NCBI GenBank assembly: GCA_034509735.1
Contig: JACGWO010000012.1
Location: 4,588,001-4,652,000 of the forward strand
Direction of reading: 5' to 3'
DNA length: 64,000 nucleotides
Source of the DNA: Sesamum alatum
Taxonomy: Eukaryota > Streptophyta > Magnoliopsida > Lamiales > Pedaliaceae
This document shows positions 33,309-46,610 of the stretch, one piece after another. The notes below the pieces were generated by a model. The model was given only the letters and a program-made list of their open reading frames with translations, was not told where the DNA came from and ran no database searches. Each line of letters begins with the position of its first letter. Positions within the stretch are counted from its first letter, which is position 1. Made by a program: the position numbers and the translations under genes.

Positions 33309-36300
33309 ATGGTTTTGGCGTTCGAGTTGGGCGCTTCGGTGGACGGGCGGCGGCCCGATCCTGTTCAGAAACTTATCATCATGTCAGATGACAGCGTTAT
33401 AGCGAAGCAAATCCAAGACATTCACGCTCCTGATGGTACGGAGATCGATTGCGATTCTCTTTTGCTGATCATCGAGGAAATTCTGTACCGCGCTGTCCCT
33501 TTGGTAAGAATATTGCTTCTGTTGAATATCACAAGAGTCGTTTAAGGTTGTTTTTGTTTAATTTCTTATTGAAGGCGACGTTGATGAGTTTTTAGTGTGG
33601 CTTAGATTTGAGGTTGGTTTTATGAACGAATCACTAATGATTTACTGGTGTTTAGTTTATTGAGCTGAGCTTGAAAAATTGACAGAAGAGAAATGATGTT
33701 CGATGAGATTGAGCTGCCTGCTTAAAAGAATGTTTAGTTATATCCAAGTTTTTGCTTCTTGCTATAGTTGGGCATTGAGGAAACCAATATTTAATACTAT
33801 TTTGAGATGATCTTCTGATAAACTTGACACAGTTAAATTACTTTTTCTGTCCTGGCATGTCACTACTGCATTAACTTTTATGCGACACATGGTTCAATGA
33901 TCGGTATGTTTTTTCTTTTGTTTACGACTCTTGTGCAGAAGTTGATTCACCTAACCTTATTTTATGCGTGAGGTTGGTGGGCAAGGGAGGATTGGACCAG
34001 ATGTATTAGAATTATGCCATTAATGGGGCCACCTTAAGGAAAATCTTAACTTAATTCCCTTTGATCTGGCATGACTGATCTTATTGTTGGTGTTAAGATT
34101 GTTCTTGACATTTTCTGCTCCTCAATTACTTTTCTAAAGTCATCTACAAGTCCGAGTTATGGTGATTCCAGTCATGGTCACTTATGGAATTTATCTGATA
34201 AAGTTTTGTGATTATGCTGTAGGGTATTCAAGCAGCTATGCCGGAAAACTCTATACCGGCAGGTCTCAAAGAAGGCGTGCTTCAAGCACTGTCGTATGTA
34301 GTGAACAGAATATCATCTGAGGTCATTTAATAACTCAATCTAATTAAACTTGTATATTCATTCTCGTTATTGCATTTCATTCTACATTTTGGTAGATGAA
34401 ATTCATATATGTAGAAGCAAGCATTGCCAGAAAACAAATCAAATAACAAAACAGGCAATATGGACTTTAGCTCAAAATTGACTTTGTCGAGATAATAATT
34501 GTGTATCAGATGGCGTACAAGTGTTTGACCAGTGGTGATGCGCATGAAGTTGTACTCTCTCTGTTGCAACTTTTATCAAACTATCCTTGGGACGCAAAGT
34601 TGATGCTACTCCTAGCTGCTTTTGTTTTGACGTACAGTGAATTTTGGATCCTAGTTAAGTTTCAAGCATCAAGTAAACTTGCTAGCAAGATCGCTATCCT
34701 CAAGCAAGTTCCAGAAGTGGAGAAACTGAAAAAGCAGCTAGATGGACTTAACAATCTCATTATGTTAATGTTGGATCTGGCCAAGTGTATTGTAGGATTC
34801 AAGAAGCTGCAAGCTCAGAAAATTAATTTACCAGAACTATCCAGATCTGTTGACACTATGCCTACAGCCATTTACTGGACTGCTAGAGGCATAGTCTTTT
34901 GTGCAGTGTATACTAATCAGCTCACTGCTGCGGATTATGAGTGAGTTTTAGTTTTTAACTATTTGCCATGATATTCATGATTGGTTTTTGGTCTGTTCTT
35001 CTGGTTATCTTAAATGTCGACTTAAAAACTATTACAATGGTTCATAGGTTCATAGATGATCATGTTTGTACCATTTGGCCATGTGATCATGCTGCATATG
35101 ACTTGGGAATAATAAGAACATGTTTATTTCTATGTAAATATTTTTCACGAAATTCTATATCACAACTCCATTTTCTGAAGCATTTTACTTGAGACAACAG
35201 TTTCCATCAATATAAGGAAGATGACTACATTTCACGTCGCATAAGTCATTGCCACTGCATAACTATGCCTCTGATACATATCATAATCCACTATCTACAT
35301 GCTGTATCCAATAGAATGATCACTATTTCAACAAGACACTGCATGCTGAATACAATTAGTTATTTCAACTATATTCCTCGAGAATGATTCTTTTGTTTGA
35401 TGAATCTGTTCTATAATTTCAATGGAGGCTAAGGGAAAAAGTTTGGTTCATATATCTTAGATAAATGAAGTATTTATCATTTATCATAATGTTTTATCTA
35501 TGTGTGCATCTCTTCTTTTATTAATTTTATATTTTAGGGACCCTACATTGAACTTGGGAACATTGGAAAAGGAACTATCTGCATTGACAGACAAGATCAG
35601 AAGCAGCAATGAGAATCTTCAGAAGCAACTAACGGATTGCTACCAGATCATAGGTTTTCTTCTTCGCATATGCATATTCAACTACGAACTAGTTATGCAC
35701 TTCTTTATCATAATGAGCTAAATTAATGCTAAGATATTGCATCTGGATGCAGAGGAGAAAAAAGAGAATGATGCTTATGAACAGCTGGTCAGACTTATAG
35801 AGACGACGGATCACATTGACAACTTGAAAGTCCTGAGAGCTTTAATAAGTGTCGACAATGATGAGCCACCACTCGTTGAGGGTTCTACCAAGAGAACGGT
35901 TTGCTTACTATTCCTTGGTTCTATATCTTAAAGACACACGTTCAGAGCATTACACAGGAGAATATGTGTTTTCTCACTATCATGCACATGACAGAGAATG
36001 ATTCTTATTTATGCTAGGAATGTTGCGTGTAATTGAATGTAGCGTTCTTTCTATCTGTGCGTATGAAATAGTGGGATGTAATAAATTTGTGAATTGTGGG
36101 ACTTTTGACATGTTAAACTGCTGAAAATACCTAGCATCTGCATCTGTACACTTTAACATGGATATAAGATGAATGAATGGTCATACACAGTTCTTTAAAA
36201 CAAGATATGAATTCGAGCATGTTCTATTATTTAATCACAATAATTCTTAATTCTTAGTTTTCTATGATTAATGTTATTTCACTTGTTCATGGGATTATCA

Positions 36301-38093
36301 AGATTTAATAGAATACTTCAGCAGATAATCTTTATGTTGTATAATGGAACGTCTGACTTCCCTAACATTCTTTCTGTTCTGTGTCATGGAATCAGGCTAA
36401 TCTTTATTTTTTGAGGAAGAAGTACGTGTTATTCCTTATATCAGGCCTCTTCGACATCACTTCACCTCAACTATTGATACTCGGCCAAATTTACTTGGAT
36501 TCTAAGACATATTCAGGAATAAGAAATGATTTTGAAATTGTATGGATCCCTATAGTGGATAGTTTGCAGATACAGACAGAAGTTATGAAACGACGCTTTG
36601 AAGATTGCCAAGAAGCTGTGCCGTGGTATTCAGTGAGGCAACCGAGCTTTATTTCTAAACCTGTCAAAAGGTTCATTAGAGAGAAATTTCACTACAGAGA
36701 TCTGCCGATTCTTGTGGTGTTGGATCCCCAAGGAAAGGTGTCGAGTCTCAATGCTCTTCATATGATGTGGATATGGGGAACTTTTGGTTTTCCTTTCACA
36801 AAGATGAGAGAGCAGACACTTTGGCAGGAGGAGACTTGGCGTTTGGAGCTGCTTGTTAACGGCATTGATGTGGGCTTATTACAGTGGGTAAGCTCCTACT
36901 TTAGAATCTCAAATGTTGGGTGTTGTCAGAATGGCATTGATATGCTAGACTCTTTTCTGTCACAGAAAGTTAGTAATCACCATTTCTCCTACAGTAATTC
37001 AGTACACAAAGAGCAATGGAGGCTGAGATCTGAAGCCTGTTATTTTGCTCTTTCAGAAATTCAAGACAATAGAGTCAAAAAGTTATTTTTATTTCACCTT
37101 TTAATCATTTTTTTCTTGGTAGCAATTGAGCAACACTTTTGACCCTAGTCTTAGTCTCAGTAGTACTCCTGTTGGGTTTGATGCACACCATATAACTTGG
37201 AACAAGGGAAGAGGTGTAGATGTATAAATACAAAATCATCCCGTAGAAGCATGAACATGTTGATCATTATTATATTTGTAAGCTGTCCGTGGATAAATAT
37301 AATATTCCTGTGTTTTCTATGTGCATTTAAAGAATAAAGATGATTACTGCATTGACTTGAGAAAGTATTAAATTGAAGATGGCCGAGAAAATGGCTGAAA
37401 TATTAGATTGTAATATATGGTTTCTCGAAAACATGTTCCATTCAGATAAGATCAGGAAGGTACATCATTCTCTATGGAGGATTAGACCTGCAGGAGATCA
37501 GGGATTTCACTGACACAGCACGTCGAATTGGCCACCAATTAGGCATCCCATTGGAGATGGTCTATGTTGGAAGTTCTGCCCAAAGTCAAGAGTTGATACC
37601 CCTAATTAATGCCATCAAGAATCAGAGGCTTAGCACTTCTTGGGATGAGGTGATGATATGGTTTTTCTGGACTCGAGTGGAGAGCATGTTGTTGTCCAAG
37701 ATTCAGCTAGGAGCTAGCGATGAGCACGATCCAGTGATGCAGGAGCTTGAAAAGCTGCTGATATATAACAGGATGGGGACGTGGGCTTTGTTCAGCAGAG
37801 GATCAGATGTGATGTTAACTGCACCTGTACCGGCTCTGCTCCACTTATTGCAAAAGTTTGATGAGTGGAAGGACAATATGGTGCCGGCAGACTTTCTCTT
37901 AGAATTGAAGGAACAATATAACCGACTTCCTGCTGCTGATGATGATCACCCTTGTTGCCATTTGGAGTTTGATCATGCTACAGGAATGACTCCAGCGAGT
38001 ATGATATGCCCCGAGTGCCATCGCTCCATGGAGCAAATTGCTGTTTTCACCTGCTGCCATGAACATTTATCAACAATGGGATCGACAGAGTAA
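33309..38093 (+). CDS. SEO: Sieve element occlusion protein, tandem copy 1
   Basis: Seven exons: 33309-33503, 34223-34321, 34510-34940, 35538-35653, 35753-35898, 36396-36887 and 37446-38093, giving 708 residues. SEO proteins form P-protein filaments in phloem sieve elements, thought to plug them after wounding. The N-terminal SEO domain starts with DDSVIAKQIQDIHAPDG and runs through LSNYPWDAKLMLLLAAF to YWTARGIVF. A thioredoxin-like middle follows (FEIVWIPIVD, VPWYSVRQP, ILVVLDPQGKVSSLNALH, MWIWGTFGFPF). The C-terminal domain has GRYIILYGG, IWFFWTRVESMLLSK and the Cys-rich end CPECHRSMEQIAVFTCC. The ATG at 33309 adds about 24 residues before MSDDS, as in other SEOs; the ATG at 33381 is an alternative start. 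Intron phases match copy 2 except that one microexon is lacking. Confidence 0.92.
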
Positions 38094-38891
38094 AAGAATT
38101 TGTTCTTCTCATTGCCATTCTTGAGTGCTTATATGTATTTTCTGGACTAATAATTACTCAGATGATATCTCTCTTGTTATAGTTGTGTGATGTTTAGAAT
38201 AACCGTATCTATCAGAATTTGCAGCAGTTGAAGTCAAGGTGTTTGCATCTCATAATTTGTGCCATTGCTCTTTCATTTGGATAATTTTTTAGACCATAAA
38301 AGTCGGGATTCACTCTAGTTGTGGTTGAGTTGAAACTCGTTTGTATTAGTAGTAGTTTGTAAAGAATTATTCAGAAAGGTTCCCGACAATGGCCCTCCAA
38401 CGTTCAAGATAGTGATCGAAAATGCTTCTCAAGAGAGAATGGAATAGTTGGGTAGCAAGAAGTTGTACTTGACTAGGGGAGAACCATTATTTATGATTGT
38501 CGGTCTAATATATAATTTCATGTGTATCTTTATCACTAATATGATCTACAATCTACATTGATACGTACATACTAGCATTGATAGTGACACTCAGTGTCTC
38601 AAATGGATAAAGCAATGATTATAAATCGGACATTGAAAACTTAGTCTGGATAATAATAAGATGAGGTCTCTTGACGACCTTCAAGAAAGATTTCCCAAAG
38701 GTTTTCTACGGGAGCCCTTAATAAGATTTGTTCTGATATAAACAATTGTGGCTTTTGAAAGGTTTTCGAATGCCTAATATAAATATTTCCACATCAGGAT
38801 CCACGCTACAAACCATCAGACAGTAAGTGGTTCTTGAAAAGGACGGATAAAAAAATATTAGGTTTCAATTATATATTTAGAAGTTAAAATA
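38094..38891. other. Intergenic DNA between the SEO genes
   Basis: 3' UTR of SEO copy 1 and T-rich spacer. No further feature was recognised. Confidence 0.5.
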
Positions 38892-39123
38892 TCTATACCT
38901 TATTATTAAGGGAGAACACTAATTTGGTGTCTCCTAATTTTTGATCTGTAATTTTATTTTTATTTTAAAATTTATTTATTTATTTTATTTTTTCATTTTT
39001 CATGTCGAAGTAACTACTTGGACGTATTATTCCATTTATCTACTCAAATTTATTTTGATCATTATTAATTTAATAAAAATATTATCGTATTTGCACGCAC
39101 ATCGAACGTGCGGTTTCAACTAA
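38892..39123 (+). mobile_element. Helitron-like element with decayed 3' end
   Basis: Begins TCTATACCTTATTATTAAGG, preceded by A, and shares AATTTGGTGTCT with the element at 32462. The hairpin GCACG-9 nt-CGTGC lies just before the end, which reads CTAA rather than CTAG. Confidence 0.55.
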
Positions 39124-39995
39124 ATTTTATTAAAAATTAAACTTTCAAAAGCATTTTTTGTCAAAGCATTCTAGAGTTTTATGTGACTCTAAAACAGGAG
39201 GCCCTAAGCAAAGGATAGGTGTTGTTATGGTGGATGATCAAAGATTCCGGTGGCTCCGCCGTTTCCTGGTGGAGCTTTACGGCGGAGGTCCAAGTAAGAC
39301 TTTCATCGAACATCTTTGCTTTCTTTCTTTTCTGAAAAATCTGGAATTTTTTACGTGGAATTAGACTGCGATGACAGTAAAAAAAAGGAAAATGGAGAAG
39401 GGTTAATTTTGTGCTTCAATTTTTGTTCGTTCTTCTCAATAATCCCTGCTTGCAGCCTTTGCTTTTGGTTTTTCTCTAACTGAAGTTTGAGCTTTGAGTT
39501 GATGTTTTGGTAGCCGCCCATTTTGATTTTGTTATTGTTGTCTCAATAGCATAAGCAGTAAGTAGGAGAATGAGCTCTTTCAACAATGTCAGTTCTAATT
39601 CCAACTCCCATTCGTCAAGAAAGCACAGAATTTCACTTTTTCTCAAGAACAAGTTTCAATGTTTCCTTGAATATTAGTTGAGACCACCTAAGAACAGTTG
39701 AAGGAACAGGGTGTATATGGAAGCTGTTGGAGAAGCTTGAGTGAATATGTAGCTGGAGAGTGATGATGGGACAACAAAAATCTTGTACTTGATCTTAATG
39801 TTGAGGAACTTTAATTTGATATGAAGCAAAGAAGTTGATTCAATACTTTTCTTTATTCACCATCCTTCACAATATTCCATTTCAAGAGGTGTATTTAAAG
39901 TTACAGAATTGCTTGAGGAAGTGAAGTGAAACAACTATTTGCTCTTAACTTCAGTAAATTATCATCTACGGTTTTCCTGCCTTAATTTGGCAAAC
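39124..39995 (+). promoter_or_regulatory. Upstream region of SEO copy 2
   Basis: Contains a GC-richer patch (about 39220-39300) with a short open frame reading DDQRFRWLRRFLVELYGG, followed by an AG-GT-like break. I cannot place it in a family and it is not part of the SEO frame. The rest is AT-rich promoter or leader. Confidence 0.35.
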
Positions 39996-42991
39996 ATGAA
40001 AAATTTGCGAAGAATGCAACTCCCAATGACTGATGACAGTACATTTGTAAGAACAATCCAGGAAACTCATTCTCCTGATGGGCGATATGTTGATTGCAAG
40101 CCGATTTTAAAGATAGCTGAGGAGATCTTGGACTTGGCAATGGCAGCAGAGGTAAGCAGAGGACATATACTTTTATCGGTTTAAATATACATGTGTTCTT
40201 CCCTTCTCGCTTATATCTTTTCCTCTGTTGTTTTGTTTTCAAGGCTAAGCACATTGGAGCAACAAGCACGGACACGTTGGAGGTACAAAGGAATGTCTGG
40301 CTGTAGGATTTCATACATTACGTTTTCACATTACATATTTGTGGTCATTTAACAAGTTGATCTGGGATATGATTGTCCACTTATTGCACTCCATAGACAT
40401 GCTTATTTTATTCCTGACTTTGATGTAGGGTACTCCAGCAACTGAGCAAGAACAACACGAGCAACATGGTGATTCTGACTTGTTCAAGGGCCTGTCTAAT
40501 ATCATTAAGAGACTCGCCAACGAGGTTAGATACATAAGACTACTTACATAGCAAGTATATCCATATTAGATTCACAGCATAAATCGGTATATTGTTATGT
40601 TTCTTTCAGATACTTCGTTCTGGTGGTGTCGAGGTTCATTCAACCACTATTTCCTTGTTGAAATCTTTATCCAGCTATTCATGGGATGCAAAGTTGGTGC
40701 TATCACTAGCTGCTGTGGCTTTAAATTATGGCGAACATTTGCTCCTCACTGAGCTTTACTTATCAAATAATCTTCCTGAACCAATGGCAATCCTCAAGGG
40801 AATGGTAGATATTCGTCAATGCTCAGACATACTAAAACCCCGCGTCAGTGCACTCGACAGTCTCATTAAGTCCATGATGGATCTAGCCAAGTGCGTCGTT
40901 GAGTTCAATGGGCTACTGTCTGCGTCTTCTTCCCTTGATGTCAAAGCATCTTCGGTGGCCACTGATGCCATCGTCACAGCTACTTACTGGACCATCAGGG
41001 TTGCCGTTGCCTCTGCAAATATTTCCCAGCTGAATACCGAAATAGGTCTAGAGTAAGTTCTTTTCCTGTCAACAACATATAAGCAAGGTTTAAGGAACCT
41101 TTAGGAACTAGAATCAGTAATTCCCAAAAAGAAATTGCTTCTCTTATTCATTCTTCTTCTGATGCTATGATTCAGGAAAATATCAACAACGGAGCTGTGG
41201 GCACTATCCACATTGGAACACAAACTGGGATCCATGAAGAAACATTTGGAGAATCAATTACCTTTTTTCCGCAGTCATATTGGTCAGCTTCATGCAAACT
41301 CACGCACACACATTTATCTACCGATTTGTTCAACAAATTCATAATACATTGATGATGATGAAAATGAAGATTACTAAGTATGCCTCTTGAGTCTTGATGC
41401 AGAGGAGAAGAGGCAGAGGGATGCTTATGACACACTGGTCTTTCTTACTCGGGTGCAGCCTATAGATAGCTTGGAACTCCTTAAAGTTTTACTATGCCCC
41501 AACGAAGAGGAGCAACCTCTGTATGATGCTTCTAACAAGACGACGGTATGAGATATTGAATACCAGCCAGCCATATAAAATTGTTTAATGATACATGTGA
41601 TGTCTAATGATACATGTTAATAATACCTTCAATTTCATCTAATTTAGAACATTCTCTATGCTACAAAAGCTAACAGCCCTGCATTACTTATTCAGGTCAA
41701 GCTTGATGTCCTAAGGAATAAGACAGTTCTATTGCTGATATCAGGATTAAACATTGATAAGGATCAGGACTTTGTTATTCTTTCTGACACTTACAAAGAA
41801 TCCAGGATGCAAGAAACATCAGCAGGAAATCAATACGAGGTTGTTTGGGTCCCCATTGTCGCTCCTTCTGACGAGTGGACACCTGATATGGAAAAAATGT
41901 TAGAGGACAATAGGAGTACGATGCCTTGGTACTCAGTAAACCACCCAAATAAGATTGATCCACTGGTCGTAAAACTCATCAGAGAGCAATACCACTACCA
42001 GGATCAACCAATTATCGTGGTGTTGAATCGACAGGGAATGGTGGTGAATACAAATGCCATTGATATGATATGGATATGGGGAAACCATGGTTTTCCTTTT
42101 TCACAGGCCATCGAGGAAGCTCTCTGGAAGGATGGCGTTTCGGGGCTTGAGTTGATTGTCAATGGCTTTCACCATGAAATTGAGAATTGGGTAAGCTATC
42201 TGTTCTTTATTACACAAACATGAAGCAGTTATGTATGAAATGAGCAGGCATGTAGAATTCATAACACACTGAGATTTAGGCATTGAAATCCTGTTTTCAG
42301 AAATGACACTGCTCCTTAGTTTTTCTTTCTTTCTTTCATGGTGGTGAGTCAGGTGAAGGAGGGAAAGTACGTTGTTCTGTATGGAGGAGATGATGTCGAA
42401 TGGATCCGCAGCTTTGTCAGCACAACCCGGCAAGTGAAGGAGGCGGGACACGTCCCACTAGAGATGTTATATGCAGGAAGGAGCAACCAAAAGGAGCAAG
42501 ACATGAACAATTTAATCAACTTGATCTTGAAAGAAAAGCTTGGTGAAATCTTGGGAGATGCAAAGATCATATCGCATTTCTGGAACCGAATTGAGCACAT
42601 GCAGCGTTCCAAGATTCGACTGGGAAGCAGTAAAGTTGGAGAAGATCAAGATCCAGTCCTTCAGGACATCACAAAACTTCTGAGTTATGACCAGCTCATG
42701 GGAAGATGGGCAACCCTGTTCAAAGGAAACGAGCAGGTCCTAACGGGGTATGGAAATATCATGCTCCCTACGATGAGAAGGTGCATCGATGCATTGAAGG
42801 AGAACGCAAATAAAGAGTTTGATGTAACATTCAAGGAGTGTTTCAATAGCTCTCAGGTTGTCGATACCCCTCCCCTTCGACTTGTTTTGCCCAGTGGTTT
42901 TGAGAGGAACATTAGTGCCGTTTTATGCATCGAGTGCAGCCGTGTCATGGAGAAATACATCCTCTTCTCCTGCGACCATGGCAAGCAGTGA
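39996..42991 (+). CDS. SEO: Sieve element occlusion protein, tandem copy 2
   Basis: Eight exons: 39996-40151, 40244-40282, 40429-40524, 40610-41052, 41176-41282, 41403-41545, 41696-42190 and 42353-42991, giving 705 residues. It is a phloem P-protein subunit by family. Same architecture as copy 1: MTDDSTFVRTIQETHSPDG, LSSYSWDAKLVLSLAAVAL, YWTIRVAVAS, then thioredoxin-like VLLLISGLNID, YEVVWVPIV, MPWYSVNHP, PIIVVLNRQGMVVNTNA and WIWGNHGFPF. The C-terminal domain has GKYVVLYGGDD, HFWNRIEHMQRSKI and CIECSRVMEKYILFSCDH. The 39-bp exon 2 (AKHIGATSTDTLE) is bordered by good splice sites, keeps phase 0 on both sides, and has no counterpart in copy 1. The start is the first ATG in frame (MKNLRRMQLP); the longer open frame upstream begins at TTG. 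Confidence 0.92.
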
Positions 42992-43372
42992 CAATGATCA
43001 TATTACATAGTAGTGGTTGTAGGCAAATTTTGCCAACTTAAGGATCTCAAATTTGCTCTTTAGTCAACCTATAGCAGAAAATAATCATTTCTGACTAAGG
43101 ATCTCCCATCTACATGAAGATACAAATAAAGTGACTGAGGAAATGTGTTCATCAATGAGTTAAAAATCTTGTGTTATAATTTACATGATCTTTCATCTCC
43201 TCCAAAAGAGAGTCACACCCAATTGATTTTGCTTCTTTAACTTGTTCACATTAAAAAACAGGCAGAGGCAATTGCCATCCTGCACCAGCAAAATGAGAAA
43301 ACACAACACACGATTGATCGGGCGGCAAGAGTAATCACAGGTTACCAGCAGGAGACTGTTGCACATGCCAGG

Positions 43373-44861
43373 CTATTCTGAATGAGAAACCCAATAAATC
43401 AGGCCACTGCAAAGAAAATTTAAATAAAGTGATTAAAACAATTGCTAACGTCACACATTTATTGGTTGGTAATCAAAATGAAATGATATTTGATATTTGG
43501 GGGTCGGGGCTTTACCTGATTAGAACAAATACACATTGTAGAACTCCTGCAACTCCTGTCCATGCTGAAGGACCAGATTCTACCAATGCATCTTGTATCA
43601 ATAGACCGACCGAAGCAGCCAATGAGACAAAGGACACAACATATGCAACGAAAAGCCAAAGTTTCAACCTGCAAATTCAGAAACTAGAAAAGCTGTGACT
43701 TACAATGTAACTTTGGTTGGAGATGCAGGATTAGCAACCACAGACAATGGAGCAAAATATAAGCATAGCTTATTAACTTTAACATTCTTTCACCTTCAAA
43801 TAAGTAGACTTCAATCAATATTTAATAGCATCAATTTATTACTTCTCAGATGAATGGAGAGTCCAAGAATTTCCTAGAAACAAAGATCTCTAAGAAATAG
43901 GTAACATGCCAAAGAACTAAATCCATCAAGATACTGCCCTTCTCAGCCCTGCCCTGCCCAAGAATCACAGACAGGTAACTGGTTCACGGATGCTTATACT
44001 AAAACCTTGTTCTTGTGAATATGCAATGGCTTTGTAGCACAACTTCCCATATAAATTTCAAGAACGAAACTGATAGTTCAGTTCGTTATGCATATAACAT
44101 AATTCACAACTTAAACCATTTAACCAATTCGAAACAGTCCAAAAAAGAACTTACTAGGAACAAAGCCAACCAAGAAGCCCGAATGTACGTTTCTTTCAGT
44201 AGCCTAGGCTGTAACATGATATAAAATTGGTCTTCACCCAAAACATAACTTAGTCACCGGAACACAAGATTACAACTTGGTCAGATTACTACCAAGAACA
44301 ACCTTTAGTTAATTAAAACATTCCTCACAACCAAAATCCCAACCTTTATCATTATACCAGAGGAGCTACACACTTCCCCCGAACTTCACGTTTCTCGCTA
44401 GTCATATAACCATCCCTTCTCTTTTTACTTTTCTTTATTATTGCTAAAATATTATATCTGAAGATCCAAAAGATCTAGTGTTCAAATAGAAACAACAAAA
44501 ACAGGATCATCATTCGTGTGCTTAACAAAGAAAACGTGATACTAACCTCCACTCACCCTCTTCATAAGGCGAGTAATCAATATCCTCTTTCCTCACACAA
44601 TTAAACATCAGAGCAGCCAAAGATGCAAAAATCCCTACCAACCAAAAACAAAAACAATAAATAAAATAACACAACACAACAAGATAAAACAACGACTTAG
44701 TTTCAGTGTATAATTCGGCAACAACTACCTGGGAGATAATGGACGAAGGGGACCTTGACGGAGCTGCAAACGACTGCATCCACCCAAAACCACCACCCGG
44801 CGCCGAACACCGCGCCGGAGACCCCTGGTCCGAAGATTGCCAACAGCTCGCTCAAATCCAT
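43373..44861 (-). CDS. TMEM50-type small membrane protein
   Basis: Four exons: 44861-44729, 44634-44547, 43668-43516 and 43406-43373, giving 135 residues. The sequence has four hydrophobic segments: GPGVSGAVFGAGWWFWVDAV, LPGIFASLAALMFNC, LWLFVAYVVSFVSLAAS and WTGVAGVLQCVFVLISGLIY. They are joined by the conserved loop VRKEDIDYSPYEEGEWR. Length, WWFWVDA and the loop match the eukaryotic transmembrane protein 50 family (UPF0220). Animal and yeast members are small ER or early-secretory membrane proteins of poorly defined role; the plant function is unknown. The gene converges on SEO copy 2, with about 380 bases between the two stop codons. Confidence 0.9.
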
Positions 44862-45283
44862 TCCACCTAGGCCTTACCTCTACAGAAATTATCGAAAATA
44901 TTAGGAATTGAAGCTGCGATTGAATCGGATCTTCAGATTAACACAGAGATTATGGATGCGATTTCGATCACGGGTTCCTTTCGACCAATAGTTGAACCAA
45001 GGCCTTCTTCGCTTTTCCGCTCTCGACCCGTGACTCGCACTCGCTGGCCCCGGCGCTCCGTTTTCTTTCTCGGCTTCGCCATACTAATTTTCTTTAGATT
45101 ATAAATCTAATGGGCCCTCAACTAATTTGGTTGGGCCCAATAAAGCCCAAAATAACTTTAAACATCAAAGGCCCATAAGTAATTGCAGATCCAATTGATG
45201 GACTTTCAATGACCACTATTTATCTATGGGCCGCCCATAAGGGTCTAATTATAACTGTCGATTGTTGTTCATCTTTAGGGTTT
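44862..45283 (-). promoter_or_regulatory. Promoter of the TMEM50-type gene
   Basis: About 200 GC-richer bases upstream of the ATG (to 45080), with GGCCCA/TGGGCC and GCCCAA repeats at 45115-45235 of the kind seen in plant housekeeping promoters (TCP or site II-like). This is inference from motif resemblance. Confidence 0.4.
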
Positions 45284-45695
45284 GGGTAAATTACAACCAC
45301 CTCCTATGAGGTTTGGCATAGCTACAAATATTTTCTCGTTATTTGAAAAATTACAAATATCCCTCTAAGGTTTATAATATTTAACCAAAGGCCTGAAATT
45401 GACCATTTTGCCATTGAATTTTTAGTTAAAATTGTAGAAAAATTAGTCAAGGCAAATTGCATTATTGCTCCTCTGTGTGAAAAACTTAAGAAACATCTCC
45501 CTGCACGTTGTAGTCCAAAACAATTTAAAATTCAATTTGCATAAGGGCATTTGGTCATTTTACCCTTAAAAATAGATTGAAATGGGTTATTTGATAGACG
45601 GTTACAAATCTCAGAGGGGTATTTATAATTTTTCAAACAATGAGAGAGTATTTATAATCATGCCAAATTTTAGAAGAGATAGTTCTAATTTACCC
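45284..45695. mobile_element. 412-bp foldback MITE
   Basis: Starts GGGTAAATTACAACCACC and ends AGTTCTAATTTACCC, with inverted arms. The flanks are TTAGGGTTT (45275-45283) and TTAGGGTTA (45696-45704), an 8/9 match. Same family as 30552-30970. Confidence 0.8.
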
Positions 45696-45698
45696 TTA

Positions 45699-46240
45699 GG
45701 GTTAATTACGCTTACTACGTTTGAGGTATACTTAGTGCCGCCAACACTTCCTTAATGTTCAAAAGGTATCAAAAACGTTCAATTGACTTAACTCCGTTAG
45801 TAAATTTGTTAGATTGACACTGATGTGGCACTAATGTGGCCTTTATGACTATTAGAAAATTTCCTTGAAATTTTCGCTCAATGTAGGTTTTATATGTAAG
45901 TTTATTTTAAATTTATTATTTTTTATTTGTTACTCGGTTTGGCAAAAATTAAAACAAGGGAAACAAATTTAAAATAAATGTACAATTAAACCTGAAGGAA
46001 AAACAAACCTACTATATTGGTTTTCAGTAGAGTTAGGTTGATTTTTTAACGTGTGTGTGTGTTTTTTTGGGGGCGAAAAAATCCAACGAATATTTTCAAC
46101 AGTCATAAAGACCACATCAACACAAAAGTCTACCAATTTTACTAGCGACATTAAATCAATTGGATCATTTTGATACAAATTAAATATTAGGAAAATTTGG
46201 GATACTAGATATTTTTTAGGGTGGTAAGTGTAATTAACTC
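45699..46240. mobile_element. ~540-bp foldback MITE abutting the previous one
   Basis: GGGTTAATTACGCTTAC at the left is answered by GTAAGTGTAATTAACTC at the right, and AATGTGGCCTTTATGACT by AGTCATAAAGACCACAT. It overlaps the right target repeat of the preceding MITE, so one has inserted at the edge of the other. Confidence 0.65.
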
Positions 46241-46610
46241 TGGTATTTACCAAGTGTGAGAGGTTAGAATAACTATTTTGTTTGATGAAATATGCATTGA
46301 TGAAAATACCCTTTCATATACCTGTTCTTAGACAGAATAACGATCTTTTCAATATTTACTATCAGTAATATCATATTCATGCACATAAAAATTAATAAAA
46401 TAATATTTAAAAGAGGATCAATTATGATCTGTTTTATTAATTTATTTTACTCTCCTTCGCATAATTAAATAAATATAATAAAATTTAAATTATACACGCA
46501 TCAAAAGTATTTCAATTATTAATTTAATAAAATTCATATGCTACTTTACTTTTTTTTATCCATGCACGCACACAATTCTTTTGGAACCCAATATCTCAAT
46601 TATTATAAAA

